Translations under genes and position numbers: made by a program
Part shown: positions 37,115 through 44,824 of the stretch, piece by piece
How the letters are laid out: each line of letters starts with the position of its first letter
Numbering within the stretch: the stretch's first letter is position 1
DNA from: Aquamicrobium sp.
GTDB lineage: Bacteria > Pseudomonadota > Alphaproteobacteria > Rhizobiales > Rhizobiaceae
Assembly (NCBI RefSeq): GCF_023954335.1
Contig: NZ_JAMLIE010000001.1
Location: 930,001-994,000 of the forward strand
Direction of reading: 5' to 3'
DNA: 64,000 nucleotides
Notes under the pieces: generated by a model
What the model was told of the DNA's origin: nothing
The model's input: the letters and a program-made list of their open reading frames with translations, nothing else
Databases searched by the model: none

Positions 37115-37660
37115 ATGACGATGAAGCTCGTAATGACGGCCGCGGCCTGCGCCATGCTGGCGGTGCCGGGAGCGACTCTCGCCCAGCAGGCGGTGATCGC
37201 CAATGCCGATCTCAACGTGCGCACCGGTCCCGGCGACGATTATCCGATCGTCGACAGGATAGCCCTGGACAGCGAGCTGCTGCTGCTCGGCTGCATGGAG
37301 GCCAGCGAATGGTGCCAGGTCAGCTACGGCGACCGCGAGGGCTGGGTGTCGTCCGATTATCTCCTCGCCGCGGCCGAGGAGGCGGACATACCGGTGGTGA
37401 TCTACGAAGGCCCCGCCAACGGCACGATGGTGGGCAGCATATCCGGCGATTACGCGCCGACCCCGCAGGTGCGGGCCTATATCGAGGACAACCGCTACGA
37501 GCCGGTCTATCTGGAAGGCGAGTTCGGGGTCGGGACGAGCCTGCCCGAGACCGTCGAGGTCTACAAGATCCCCGATTACGAGTACCGCTACGTCTACATC
37601 AACGACCGGCCGGTGCTGGTCGAGCCGCAGACCCGGCGCATCGTCTACATCGTCCGCTAG
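37115..37660 (+). CDS. Secreted SH3 and DUF1236 domain protein
   Basis: 181 residues. The signal peptide is at 1-23 (ATLAQQ). A bacterial SH3 domain at about 26-85 has the motifs LNVRTGPGDDYPIV and GWVSSDYL. A DUF1236-type tail at about 130-181 ends in YVYINDRPVLVEPQTRRIVYIVR-like sequence, which is common in rhizobial periplasmic proteins. It probably binds peptidoglycan or envelope proteins. GGGAGAAG precedes the ATG. The EcfG-like promoter suggests induction in the general stress response. Confidence 0.85.
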   Translation: MTMKLVMTAAACAMLAVPGATLAQQAVIANADLNVRTGPGDDYPIVDRIALDSELLLLGCMEASEWCQVSYGDREGWVSSDYLLAAAEEADIPVVIYEGPANGTMVGSISGDYAPTPQVRAYIEDNRYEPVYLEGEFGVGTSLPETVEVYKIPDYEYRYVYINDRPVLVEPQTRRIVYIVR

Positions 37661-37661
37661 G

Positions 37662-37705
37662 GCAATTCCAGGAAAAGTGTGAAGCACTTTTCCGTCCGGA
37701 ATTGC
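37662..37705. repeat. Imperfect palindromic repeat (GCAATTCC family)
   Basis: GCAATTCCAGGAAAAGTG ... CACTTTTCCGTCCGGAATTGC, one base after the SH3 gene stop. The outer arms are as in 32730-32770, but the right arm carries an insertion (GTC). It probably also acts as the 3' hairpin of this gene. Confidence 0.75.
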
Positions 37706-37739
37706 AGAAAGAGTTGCGTTTCCCGCGCGACGATGGAGA

Positions 37740-37764
37740 GCTGCCGGCCCGCGCGGCCGGCAGC
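37740..37764 (+). terminator. GC-rich hairpin, possible terminator
   Basis: Stem GCTGCCGGCC/GGCCGGCAGC (10 bp, 5-base loop). A T6 run follows only about 20 bases later (37785-37790), so termination is uncertain. Confidence 0.4.
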
Positions 37765-37889
37765 CGTCGTGCTTGACTCCGGGCGTTTTTTCCTGTCTAG
37801 AGCGGGCCGAGAATTCAGCGACGAGTGTCAACTCCGAGCCGCCGACCGGGGCGCGTCTTAACGATGAAGACGACGATCCCGGAGGTCAA

Positions 37890-37930
37890 CACCCGGCAGC
37901 GCGATGCGCCCCCGGGTGCTTTTCGGTTTT
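37890..37930 (+). terminator. Hairpin with T-rich tail upstream of ffh
   Basis: Outer stem CACCCGG/CCGGGTG with an inner GCGC/GCGC stem, followed by CTTTTCGGTTTT. It lies 230 bp after the SH3 gene and 170 bp before ffh, so it may end an untranslated RNA or act as an attenuator. A 29-codon frame (37864-37953) spans it but has no ribosome site. The remaining parts of the 442-bp gap 37661-38102 hold the repeat at 37662 and the leader ORF at 38003. Confidence 0.5.
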
Positions 37931-38002
37931 GGGGTTTTGCATCCGGGCGCTGAGCCATTACCTCTCTGACGGGTCCAATGCGTCAGGGAACGGGAAAAGC
38001 GG

Positions 38003-38110
38003 ATGTTTGAATCACTTCAGGAGCGTCCAAGAGGCGTGGAGGGCCGCAGGCCCGATAGGGACATGAAAAAAACCGAGGCGTGCTCGCGCCGCGGAGGCAA
38101 GCATGTTTGA
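38003..38110 (+). CDS. Leader mini-ORF duplicating the ffh N-terminus
   Basis: A 35-codon frame. Its first eight codons encode MFESLQER, identical to the first eight residues of Ffh, which starts exactly 100 bp downstream. The two 24-base stretches differ at four positions, all synonymous third bases. After codon 8 the frame diverges to a basic sequence. Its stop TGA (38108-38110) overlaps the ffh start region (ATG at 38103), so termination here could couple to ffh initiation. GGGAAAAG lies before its ATG. It is either a functional leader or the remnant of a short duplication. Confidence 0.45.
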   Translation: MFESLQERPRGVEGRRPDRDMKKTEACSRRGGKHV

Positions 38111-39677
38111 GTCGCTTCAGGAACGCCTCGGCTCCATCCTCAATGGCCTGACCGGCCGCGGCGCGCTGTCGGAGGCCGATGTCTCGGCGGCGCTGCGCGA
38201 GGTGCGGCGCGCGTTGATCGAGGCCGACGTCGCGCTCGAGGTCGTCCGCTCCTTCGTCGACAAGGTGCGCGAGAAGGCCGTCGGCGCCGAGGTGCTGAAG
38301 TCGATCAAGCCCGGCCAGATGGTGGTCAAGATCGTCCATGACGAGCTCGTCGCCATGCTCGGCGCCGAGGGCGAGACCATCGACCTCAACGCGCCGGCCC
38401 CGGTCGTCGTCATGATGGTCGGCCTCCAGGGCTCGGGCAAGACCACCACCTCCGCCAAGATCGCCAAGCGGCTGACCGAGCGCCAGGGCAAGAAGGTCCT
38501 GATGGCCTCGCTCGACACGCGCCGGCCCGCCGCGCAGGAGCAGTTGCGCCAGCTCGGCGAGCAGACCGGCGTCGCCACGCTGCCCATCGTCGCCGGCCAG
38601 ACGCCCGTCGAGATCGCGCGCCGCGCCGTGCAGGCCGGCAAGCTCGGCGGCCATGACGTCGTCATCCTCGACACCGCCGGCCGCACCCATATCGACGAGC
38701 CGCTGATGGCCGAGATGGCCGAGATCAAGGCCGCCTCGAATCCGCACGAGATCCTGCTCGTCGCCGATTCGCTGACCGGCCAGGACGCGGTCAACCTCGC
38801 GCGCAACTTCAACGAGCGCGTCGGCGTCACCGGCCTCGTGCTGACCCGCATGGACGGCGACGGGCGCGGCGGCGCGGCCCTTTCCATGCGCGCCGTCACC
38901 GGCCGGCCGGTCAAGCTGATCGGCACCGGCGAGAAGATGGACGCGCTGGAGGAGTTCCATCCCAAGCGCATCGCCGACCGCATCCTCGGCATGGGCGACA
39001 TCGTCTCGCTCGTCGAGAAGGCCGCCGAAACCCTCGACGCGGAAAAGGCCGCGGCGATGGCGAAGAAGATGCAGTCGGGCAAGTTCGACCTGAACGACCT
39101 CGCCGACCAGCTTCGCCAGATGCAGAAGATGGGCGGCATGGGCGGCATCATGGGAATGATGCCCGGCATGGGCAAGATGAAGGACCAGCTCGCCGCCGCC
39201 GGCCTCGACGACAAGATGTTCGGCCGCCAGATCGCCATCATCCAGTCGATGACCAGGGCCGAGCGCGCCAATCCCGATCTTCTGAAGCATTCGCGCAAGA
39301 AGCGCATCGCCGCCGGCTCGGGCACCGACGCGGCGCAGATCAACAAGCTGCTCAAGATGCATCGCCAGATGGCCGACATGATGAAGGCCATGGGCGGCAA
39401 GGGCAAGGGCGGCGGCATGATGCGCGCGGCCATGGGCGGGCTGGCGTCGAAGATGGGCCTCGGCGGTGGGGGCATGGGCGGCATGCCCGATCTGTCGCGG
39501 ATGGACCCCAGGCAGCTCGAGGCGCTGAGGAAGCAGGCCGAGGCCGCCGGCTTGGGCGGCGGCATGCCGCAGATGCCGAAGGGGCTTCCCGGTGGCATGC
39601 CGGGGCTGGGCGGCTTGCCTGGCATGCCCGGCGCACCGAAGCTGCCGGGCCTGCCCGGTTTCCCGAAGAAGAAGTGA
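38103..39677 (+). CDS. ffh: Signal recognition particle protein
   Basis: A 524-residue SRP54 GTPase that binds signal sequences and 4.5S RNA and targets ribosomes to the membrane. The order is N domain (1-90), G domain with GLQGSGKTTTSAKIAKRL near 108-125, DTAGR and TRMDGDGRGG, then a methionine-rich M domain from about 330. The tail (about 430-524) is an unusually long Gly/Met/Pro-rich stretch, common in rhizobial Ffh. GGAGG precedes the ATG. It heads the ffh-chorismate mutase-rpsP order typical of Rhizobiales. Confidence 0.97.
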   Translation: MFESLQERLGSILNGLTGRGALSEADVSAALREVRRALIEADVALEVVRSFVDKVREKAVGAEVLKSIKPGQMVVKIVHDELVAMLGAEGETIDLNAPAPVVVMMVGLQGSGKTTTSAKIAKRLTERQGKKVLMASLDTRRPAAQEQLRQLGEQTGVATLPIVAGQTPVEIARRAVQAGKLGGHDVVILDTAGRTHIDEPLMAEMAEIKAASNPHEILLVADSLTGQDAVNLARNFNERVGVTGLVLTRMDGDGRGGAALSMRAVTGRPVKLIGTGEKMDALEEFHPKRIADRILGMGDIVSLVEKAAETLDAEKAAAMAKKMQSGKFDLNDLADQLRQMQKMGGMGGIMGMMPGMGKMKDQLAAAGLDDKMFGRQIAIIQSMTRAERANPDLLKHSRKKRIAAGSGTDAAQINKLLKMHRQMADMMKAMGGKGKGGGMMRAAMGGLASKMGLGGGGMGGMPDLSRMDPRQLEALRKQAEAAGLGGGMPQMPKGLPGGMPGLGGLPGMPGAPKLPGLPGFPKKK

Positions 39678-39687
39678 GGGAGCGAAG

Positions 39688-40029
39688 ATGACCAGCGAAA
39701 ACGATGACGTCCGGCGCGCGCGCGTGCTTCTCGGCGACCTGCGCGCCTCGATCGACAATATCGACGCCGCCATCATCTACATGCTGGCCGAGCGGTTCCG
39801 CTGCACCGAGACGGTCAGCCGCCTCAAGGCCGAGCACAACCTGCCGCCGGCGGACCTGACGCGAGAGGCGGAGCAGATCGCGCGCCTGCGCCGGCTGGCC
39901 GAGGACGCGCGCTTCAATCCCGATTTCACCGAAAAATATCTCGGCTTCATCATCCCCCACGTCATCCGCCATCACGAGGCGGTGTCGGCCGGGGCGACGG
40001 ACGCCGATCTCGTCACCCGCCGGTCCTGA
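39688..40029 (+). CDS. Chorismate mutase, AroQ type
   Basis: A 113-residue all-helical chorismate mutase domain (LRASIDNIDAAIIYMLAERF ... KYLGFIIPHVIRHH), which rearranges chorismate to prephenate for Phe/Tyr synthesis. It is a free-standing single domain with no prephenate dehydratase. GGGAGCG lies 7 bases before the ATG; the gap to ffh is 10 bp, so both are in one transcript. Catalytic Arg and Lys positions (R14 region, R46 region) look conserved, although I did not align them. Confidence 0.9.
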   Translation: MTSENDDVRRARVLLGDLRASIDNIDAAIIYMLAERFRCTETVSRLKAEHNLPPADLTREAEQIARLRRLAEDARFNPDFTEKYLGFIIPHVIRHHEAVSAGATDADLVTRRS

Positions 40030-40095
40030 CCGGACGGCGGAAAACCCGACAAACCCGAAAACACCGAACGCTATAGTCCGACAGGAGAAAATCGA

Positions 40096-40512
40096 ATGGC
40101 CCTGAAAATCCGCCTTGCCCGCGCCGGCTCCAAGAAGCGCCCCTACTACCACATCGTCGTCGCCGACGTGCGCAGCCCGCGCGACGGCCGCTTCATCGAG
40201 CAGCTCGGCGCGTGGAACCCGATGCTGCCCAAGGACGGCGAGCGCGTGAAGATCAATGAGGAGCGCGTCAAGCACTGGCTGTCGAACGGCGCGCTGCCGA
40301 CCGACCGCGTCGCCCGCTTCCTCGCCGATGCCGGGCTGGTGACGCGCGAGGCGCGCTCGAACCCGACCAAGGCCGTTCCGGGCAAGAAGGCTCAGGAGCG
40401 CATCGCCGCCGCCAAGCAGGCCGAGGAAGCCGCCGCCGCCAAGGCCGCCGAAGCGGCTGCCGCCGCCGAGGCTCCGGCCGAAGCCCCCGCCGAGGCCGCG
40501 GCCGAGGAATAG
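40096..40512 (+). CDS. rpsP: 30S ribosomal protein S16
   Basis: 138 residues. The first 85 or so are canonical S16 (KIRLARAGSKKRPYYHIVVAD ... GAWNPM). The remainder is an Ala/Glu-rich tail (AEEAAAAKAAEAAAAAEAPAEAP type) found in alphaproteobacterial S16. It is a small-subunit assembly protein. ACAGGAG lies before the ATG. In many bacteria rimM, trmD and rplS follow; here a bidirectional terminator follows and those genes are absent from the window. Confidence 0.97.
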   Translation: MALKIRLARAGSKKRPYYHIVVADVRSPRDGRFIEQLGAWNPMLPKDGERVKINEERVKHWLSNGALPTDRVARFLADAGLVTREARSNPTKAVPGKKAQERIAAAKQAEEAAAAKAAEAAAAAEAPAEAPAEAAAEE

Positions 40513-40541
40513 ACCGGACCGGGCACGACCCGTCCGTGAAA

Positions 40542-40580
40542 AAGGCCCGGCGCTCGATGGAGCGCCGGGCCTTCGTGCTT
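40542..40580 (+). terminator. Bidirectional terminator after rpsP
   Basis: A 14-bp perfect stem AAGGCCCGGCGCTC/GAGCGCCGGGCCTT with a GATG loop. On the plus strand CGTGCTT follows; on the minus strand a TTTTT run follows, so it also serves the converging small gene at 40620. Confidence 0.9.
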
Positions 40581-40619
40581 GTGGATATGCGTGCCGTGCT
40601 GGCGAGCCGGCCGGCCGTC

Positions 40620-40781
40620 TCAGGCCTCCGCCAGGCGCGCGCGGATGGCCGCGCGCCATTCCCGAAGAAGCATCCGGTCTTCCTTGGAGAACGCCGCCCG
40701 GCTTTTCAGCGCCTCGAACGTGTCGTCCGGGTGGCAGCGTTCATATTCCGTGCGCAACAGGTCGTCTTCCCGTTCCGCCAT
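40620..40781 (-). CDS. Small hypothetical protein (53 aa)
   Basis: The ATG at 40781 has a good GGAAGGGG ribosome site. The protein is highly charged and helical (MAEREDDLLRTEYERCHPDD, then SKEDRMLLREWRAAIRARL). No signal peptide or membrane segment. The longer frame upstream is Arg-rich shadow sequence and was discarded. It lies 80 bp downstream of pseudoazurin on the same strand and may be co-transcribed. Function unknown. Confidence 0.6.
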   Translation of the reverse strand: MAEREDDLLRTEYERCHPDDTFEALKSRAAFSKEDRMLLREWRAAIRARLAEA

Positions 40782-40861
40782 GTCCCCTTCCTCCGCCGAT
40801 TTCGCCGCTCGCCGGAGGCGCGCCCTGCGGCGGCGCCTTCGGCGTGTCGGTTCCGCGCGGC

Positions 40862-41296
40862 TTACTGCTCGAGCTGCGCGAACAGGTCGGCGAAGACCTG
40901 CTTGGCCTTGCCCGGCTGCTTGACGGCCTTGGCCGCCTCGGCGTTGACCGGCTCGCCGGCCACCACCAGCATCACCATGCCCATCGCGTAGTGCGGCGTG
41001 CACTTGATGCCGTAGACGCCTTCCTTCTCGACGGTGAAGGTGACTTCCTGGTTGATCTTGCCCTTGAACTCCTCGACGCCCTCGGGGAACATGCCCTTGA
41101 TCGCCTGGGCGTCATGGCCCTTGTCGACGACGAGGAACTTGACCGTGTCGCCCACCTCGACGTTGAGGAAGTCCGGCTCGAAGACCATCGCGCCCTTCTC
41201 GCCCTTGTTCAGCATCTTCACTTCGTGCTCCGCCGCACTCGCGGCGCCAGCCATGGCAACGACCGCAGCCGCGGCCAGCATCATCAGTTTCTTCAT
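40862..41296 (-). CDS. Pseudoazurin
   Basis: A 144-residue blue copper protein with a signal peptide (1-21, ASAAEH). The copper ligands are His61, Cys99, His102 and Met107, in the exact spacing of known pseudoazurins. It is a periplasmic electron donor to copper nitrite reductase and nitrous oxide reductase. No nir, nor or nos genes are in the window. It is divergent from an NnrR-type regulator gene with a TTGCG-N4-CGCAA box between them, so it is probably induced by nitric oxide or nitrite under low oxygen. Confidence 0.95.
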   Translation of the reverse strand: MKKLMMLAAAAVVAMAGAASAAEHEVKMLNKGEKGAMVFEPDFLNVEVGDTVKFLVVDKGHDAQAIKGMFPEGVEEFKGKINQEVTFTVEKEGVYGIKCTPHYAMGMVMLVVAGEPVNAEAAKAVKQPGKAKQVFADLFAQLEQ

Positions 41297-41367
41297 GGTC
41301 TTTCCTTCCGGTCCTGTGGACGGCCTTTGCCGTTGGGGTGAAGATAATCGCCGCAGCGCATCTAGGA

Positions 41368-41383
41368 TTTGCGCTGGCGCAAA
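41368..41383. promoter_or_regulatory. NnrR-type binding site
   Basis: TTTGCG-CTGG-CGCAAA, a perfect palindrome matching the TTGCG-N4-CGCAA type site bound by NnrR in alphaproteobacteria. It is centred about 79 bp before the pseudoazurin start and 100 bp before the regulator start. A -10-like GATTAT (41344-41349, minus strand) puts the pseudoazurin start site near 41337, about 39 bp from the box centre, as expected for class II activation. Confidence 0.75.
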
Positions 41384-41475
41384 CAAAGGCTAGAACGGGA
41401 CGTGTGGCGTTGCGCCGCATGGGGAGCGGCGCCGGGACCCGCGCTGCGCGGGCCTTGATCTGGAGGGAAACGAGC

Positions 41476-42177
41476 GTGCCGACGCTGGACCGATCCGTGA
41501 TAGCCGGCCTGCCGCCCTTCGAGGGACTTCAGCCGGACGATCTCGACCATATCCTCGAGCAGGCCCGCTCCTCGCGCTATCCGCGCGACGCCGCCATTTT
41601 CGAGCAGGACGAGCCGGCCGAGCACTTCTTCCTGCTGCTCGACGGCCATGTGCGCGTGGTGCGCATCACGCCGGAGGGCGAGCAGATCATCTCGCGCTAC
41701 GTCAATGCCGGCGAGATGTTCGGCCTTGCCGTCGCCATGGGCCGCAACGCCTATCCGGCGAGGGCGGTCGCGGCCGTCGACTGCGTGGTGGTGGCCTGGC
41801 CCAACAGCGCCTTCGCCGGGCTCGCGCGCCGGTTCCCCAGCTTCGGCGCCAGCACCTACCGCACCATCGGCCGGTGGCTGCAGGATACCCATACCCGCAT
41901 GCTGGAGCTGGTCACGGCGCAGGTCGAGCAGCGCGTCGCCCATGCGCTGCTGCGCCTTGCCCATCAGGCCGGGCGCAAGACGCCGGAGGGGATCGAGATC
42001 GACTTCCCCATCACCCGGCAGGACATCGCCGAGATGACCGCGACCACGCTGCACACGGTCAGCCGGCTGATGAGCGGCTGGGAGGAGAAGGGCATCGTCG
42101 TCAGCGGCCGCCAGAAGGTGGTGATCGCCGATCCGCACGGGCTGATGCTGATCGCCGAGCAGCGTCCGCGCCACTGA
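41476..42177 (+). CDS. nnrR: Crp/Fnr family regulator, NnrR-like
   Basis: 233 residues from a GTG at 41476 (GGAGG 9 bases upstream); the ATG further upstream lies before the NnrR box and is unlikely. It has an N-terminal cyclic-nucleotide-binding-type beta barrel (30-110), a dimer helix and a C-terminal Crp-type HTH. The recognition helix reads TTLHTVSRLM, with His where FNR has Glu (ETISR), fitting a TTGCG rather than TTGAT half-site. No FNR-type cysteine cluster. It is probably an NO-responsive activator of denitrification genes. Confidence 0.8.
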   Translation: MPTLDRSVIAGLPPFEGLQPDDLDHILEQARSSRYPRDAAIFEQDEPAEHFFLLLDGHVRVVRITPEGEQIISRYVNAGEMFGLAVAMGRNAYPARAVAAVDCVVVAWPNSAFAGLARRFPSFGASTYRTIGRWLQDTHTRMLELVTAQVEQRVAHALLRLAHQAGRKTPEGIEIDFPITRQDIAEMTATTLHTVSRLMSGWEEKGIVVSGRQKVVIADPHGLMLIAEQRPRH

Positions 42178-42200
42178 GACGGCGGGGGCCGCCCGCTGCT

Positions 42201-43370
42201 CTAGCTGTTGCGGTAGAGCAGCCAGTTCTTGCCGAAATTGCCGTCCTTGAGGGTCGAGAATCGGGTGGTGCGATTGCGCCCGGCGGTCTTGGACGCGTAG
42301 AGGGCGCGGTCGGCCTTGGCGTAGAGGTAGTCCGGGCTTTGCGCCTGCGTCGCCATGCACAGGCCGAGCGAGACGGTGATCGGCCCGTAATTGGTGCCCT
42401 TGGCGGTGTTGACGAACGGCGCGTCGAGGATCGTTTGACGCACCTCCTCGGCGACGCGGCAGGTGGCGTCCTCGCCGTGGCCTTCGAGGATGATGGCGAA
42501 CTCCTCGCCGCCGGTGCGGGCGACGAACGCCTCGGCCTTGACGGTGCTGCGGATGAGGTTGGCGACGATCTGGAGGATGCGGTCGCCGACCGGGTGACCG
42601 AAGCGGTCGTTGATCGTCTTGAAGCGGTCGATGTCGGCGAGGATCAGCGCGCTGAACACGATGTTGCGGTTGCTGTCGTAGATCGTGCCCAGCGCCCGGT
42701 CGAAGGCCCGGCGGTTGGAGATCTGCGTCAGCGCGTCGGTGTCGGCGAGGCGCTTGTATTCCTCGAGCTGCATCTTCACCGATTGCAGCTCGTTCGACTT
42801 GTTGCCGATCGACGAGACGATCTCCCGCTGGCTGGCCAGCGAGGTCCGGGTCGCGGTGGCGGTGACGGAGATGATCTTCTCGAGGAACTCGCGCGACAGC
42901 GGCTGCGGCGCGGCGAGCCCGCTCGACGTCTCGCCCAGTATCTTGCCGTAGGTCTCCATCGACGTGCGCTCCTTGCGGAGCAGGGCGATGATCTCGCTGA
43001 GCTTGGTGACGATCTTGGAATGGGCTTCCTCGACGGCGGCCTCGTCGCCGCGTCCGAGGACGCGCGCGGCCACCTCGTCGAGCTGCTTCTGCGTCGGCCG
43101 GGCGCCGAGCTCGGAGAGCGCGTCGACGAGATCGCGCCGGCCCCCGGTCACCGCCTCGTAGAACAGCTCGTAATTGCGCGGCAAGCCGGCGACGCCGAGC
43201 TGGCGCATGGTCAGCACAACGGTCGCGGCGGCATCCGGCCTGTTGACCGGATGGTCGGGGCGTTCCACCTGTGTCGTCTCTTCAGCCGTGCTCACGCCAG
43301 CCACCCCCGTTCGCGCAAGACGAAACGCCCGGCGCCGGATACGCGACCCCGGCGGGAAATCGTCCTGCAT
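42201..43370 (-). CDS. Diguanylate cyclase (GGDEF domain)
   Basis: 389 residues from the ATG at 43370; a GTG at 43295 is an alternative giving 364 residues. The N-terminal 210 residues are predicted helical with a coiled-coil-like stretch (NELQSVKMQLEEYKRL) and no membrane segment. The GGDEF domain is at about 215-375, with the active-site motif GGEEF and upstream DIDRFKTINDRFGH, so it should make c-di-GMP. The RxxD inhibitory site is not obvious. A CtrA box lies about 60-75 bp upstream, suggesting cell-cycle control. Confidence 0.9.
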   Translation of the reverse strand: MQDDFPPGSRIRRRAFRLARTGVAGVSTAEETTQVERPDHPVNRPDAAATVVLTMRQLGVAGLPRNYELFYEAVTGGRRDLVDALSELGARPTQKQLDEVAARVLGRGDEAAVEEAHSKIVTKLSEIIALLRKERTSMETYGKILGETSSGLAAPQPLSREFLEKIISVTATATRTSLASQREIVSSIGNKSNELQSVKMQLEEYKRLADTDALTQISNRRAFDRALGTIYDSNRNIVFSALILADIDRFKTINDRFGHPVGDRILQIVANLIRSTVKAEAFVARTGGEEFAIILEGHGEDATCRVAEEVRQTILDAPFVNTAKGTNYGPITVSLGLCMATQAQSPDYLYAKADRALYASKTAGRNRTTRFSTLKDGNFGKNWLLYRNS

Positions 43371-43430
43371 GCGCCCTTCGCACGGCCTGCCTGAGCCGCC
43401 ATGCATCCGGTTAAACTAACCTTGCGTCAA

Positions 43431-43446
43431 TTAAACCCAGGTTAAC
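43431..43446. promoter_or_regulatory. CtrA-type binding site upstream of the GGDEF gene
   Basis: TTAA (43431-43434), 7-base spacer, TTAAC (43442-43446), followed by another C: a full match to the CtrA consensus TTAA-N7-TTAAC. A further half-site TTAA is at 43411-43414. The rest of 43407-43632 contains a run of ten G (43553-43562) and a GTGAC/GTCAC inverted repeat (43562-43577); no gene seen. Confidence 0.6.
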
Positions 43447-43632
43447 CGCGTTTCCCCACCCGGGATTTGATAGAAAATTCCGGTGCGATTGGGAATGGCG
43501 GCATGCGCGGATGGACACTGCGTCGCACCCTTCGATCGCTTCTTGCACCGCCGGGGGGGGGGTGACGATGGGGTCACAATCGCGTGAGGCCATCCGTTTT
43601 GCGCCCGCCGCGCGTTAAACCTTGCCTGTTCC

Positions 43633-44802
43633 ATGATCTCACGAGGATTCGCCATGTTCCGATCCGCATCCCTTCTCGGGGCGACCCTGCCCATGCTGCT
43701 TCTCGGCACGGCCTGCGCCCAGCCCGTGGACGGAGACCTGTCGAGCGAGGCGGGGACGATCCGCGTCGAGACGGTGGTCGGCGACCTCTCCCATCCCTGG
43801 GCCATCGCCGTCCTGCCAGACGGCGGCATGCTGGTGACGGAACGGGAGGGGCGGTTGCGCCACGTTTCCGCCGGGGGCGCGCTGTCGGCGCCGCTGTCCG
43901 GCGTGCCGGCGGTCGAGACCGCCGGTCAGGGCGGCCTGCTCGACGTGGCGCTCGATCCCGATTTCGCCGCGAACCGGCTGGTCTACCTGTCGTTCTCCGA
44001 AGGCGGCGACGGCGGCAACAGCACGGCGGTCGCGCGCGGCCGGCTCAGCGACGACCTGTCCGGGCTCGATGCGGTCGAAGTCATCTTCAGCCAGAGCCCC
44101 AAGGTCGACAGCAGCGGCCATTTCGGCTCGCGCCTCGTCTTCGGCCGCGACGGCAACCTGTTCGTGACCCTTGGCGACCGCCAGTCCGGCGCGTTCCGCG
44201 GCGAGGCGCAGAACCTCGGCTCGCATATCGGCAAGATCGTCCGCATCCGTCCCGACGGCTCCGTGCCGGATGACAATCCCTTCGTCGGCCGTGCCGGCGC
44301 GCTGCCGGAAATCTGGGCCTGGGGCATCCGCAATTCGCAGGCGGCCGCCCTCCACCCCGAGACCGGCCTGCTGTGGGAGATCGAGCACGGCCCGCGCGGC
44401 GGCGACGAGCTGAACGTGATCCGGCCGGGCGAGAACTACGGCTGGCCGTTGGTGACGCTCGGCGTCGAATATTCCGGGCTCACCATCGGCGACGGGCTGA
44501 AGACGGCGCCGGATATGGTCGACGCCATCTACAGCTGGACGCCGGTGATCGCGCCGTCGGGGATGCTGTTCTATTCCGGCGAGGCGTTCCCCGACTGGCA
44601 GGGCGACCTCTTCGTCGGCGGCCTCGCCTCCACCGCGCTGGTCCGGCTCGAGCTCGACGGCGAGCGGGTGGTGCACGAGGAGCGGCTTCTCGAGCCGCTG
44701 AAGCAGCGCATCCGCGACGTCGCCGAGGGACCGGACGGCGCGCTCTACGTCGCGACCGACGAGGCCGAGGGGCGCATCCTGCGCATCGTTCCCGCAAGAT
44801 AA
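43633..44802 (+). CDS. PQQ-dependent sugar dehydrogenase family protein
   Basis: A 389-residue periplasmic six-bladed beta-propeller of the soluble aldose dehydrogenase group (YliI-like). The signal peptide ends near LLLGTACAQ; the Cys could be a lipobox (LGTAC), so it may be a lipoprotein. Family motifs are SHPWAIAVLPDG, GQGGLLDVALDPDF, LGDRQ, GHIGKIVRI-like (GSHIGKIVRI) and GIRNSQAAA. It would oxidise aldoses with PQQ and calcium. No pqq genes are in the window. An alternative start is the ATG at 43654. Confidence 0.88.
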   Translation: MISRGFAMFRSASLLGATLPMLLLGTACAQPVDGDLSSEAGTIRVETVVGDLSHPWAIAVLPDGGMLVTEREGRLRHVSAGGALSAPLSGVPAVETAGQGGLLDVALDPDFAANRLVYLSFSEGGDGGNSTAVARGRLSDDLSGLDAVEVIFSQSPKVDSSGHFGSRLVFGRDGNLFVTLGDRQSGAFRGEAQNLGSHIGKIVRIRPDGSVPDDNPFVGRAGALPEIWAWGIRNSQAAALHPETGLLWEIEHGPRGGDELNVIRPGENYGWPLVTLGVEYSGLTIGDGLKTAPDMVDAIYSWTPVIAPSGMLFYSGEAFPDWQGDLFVGGLASTALVRLELDGERVVHEERLLEPLKQRIRDVAEGPDGALYVATDEAEGRILRIVPAR

Positions 44803-44824
44803 GCGGAGGGATCGGGCAGCCGCC

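Noticed and set aside
37864..37953. 29-codon frame upstream of ffh (MKTTIPEV...)
   Set aside because: No Shine-Dalgarno sequence, and it runs through the hairpin at 37890-37930; kept only as a remark.
43553..43562. Run of ten G as a phase-variable tract
   Set aside because: It lies in non-coding DNA about 70 bp before the sugar dehydrogenase gene and could equally be a sequencing artefact.
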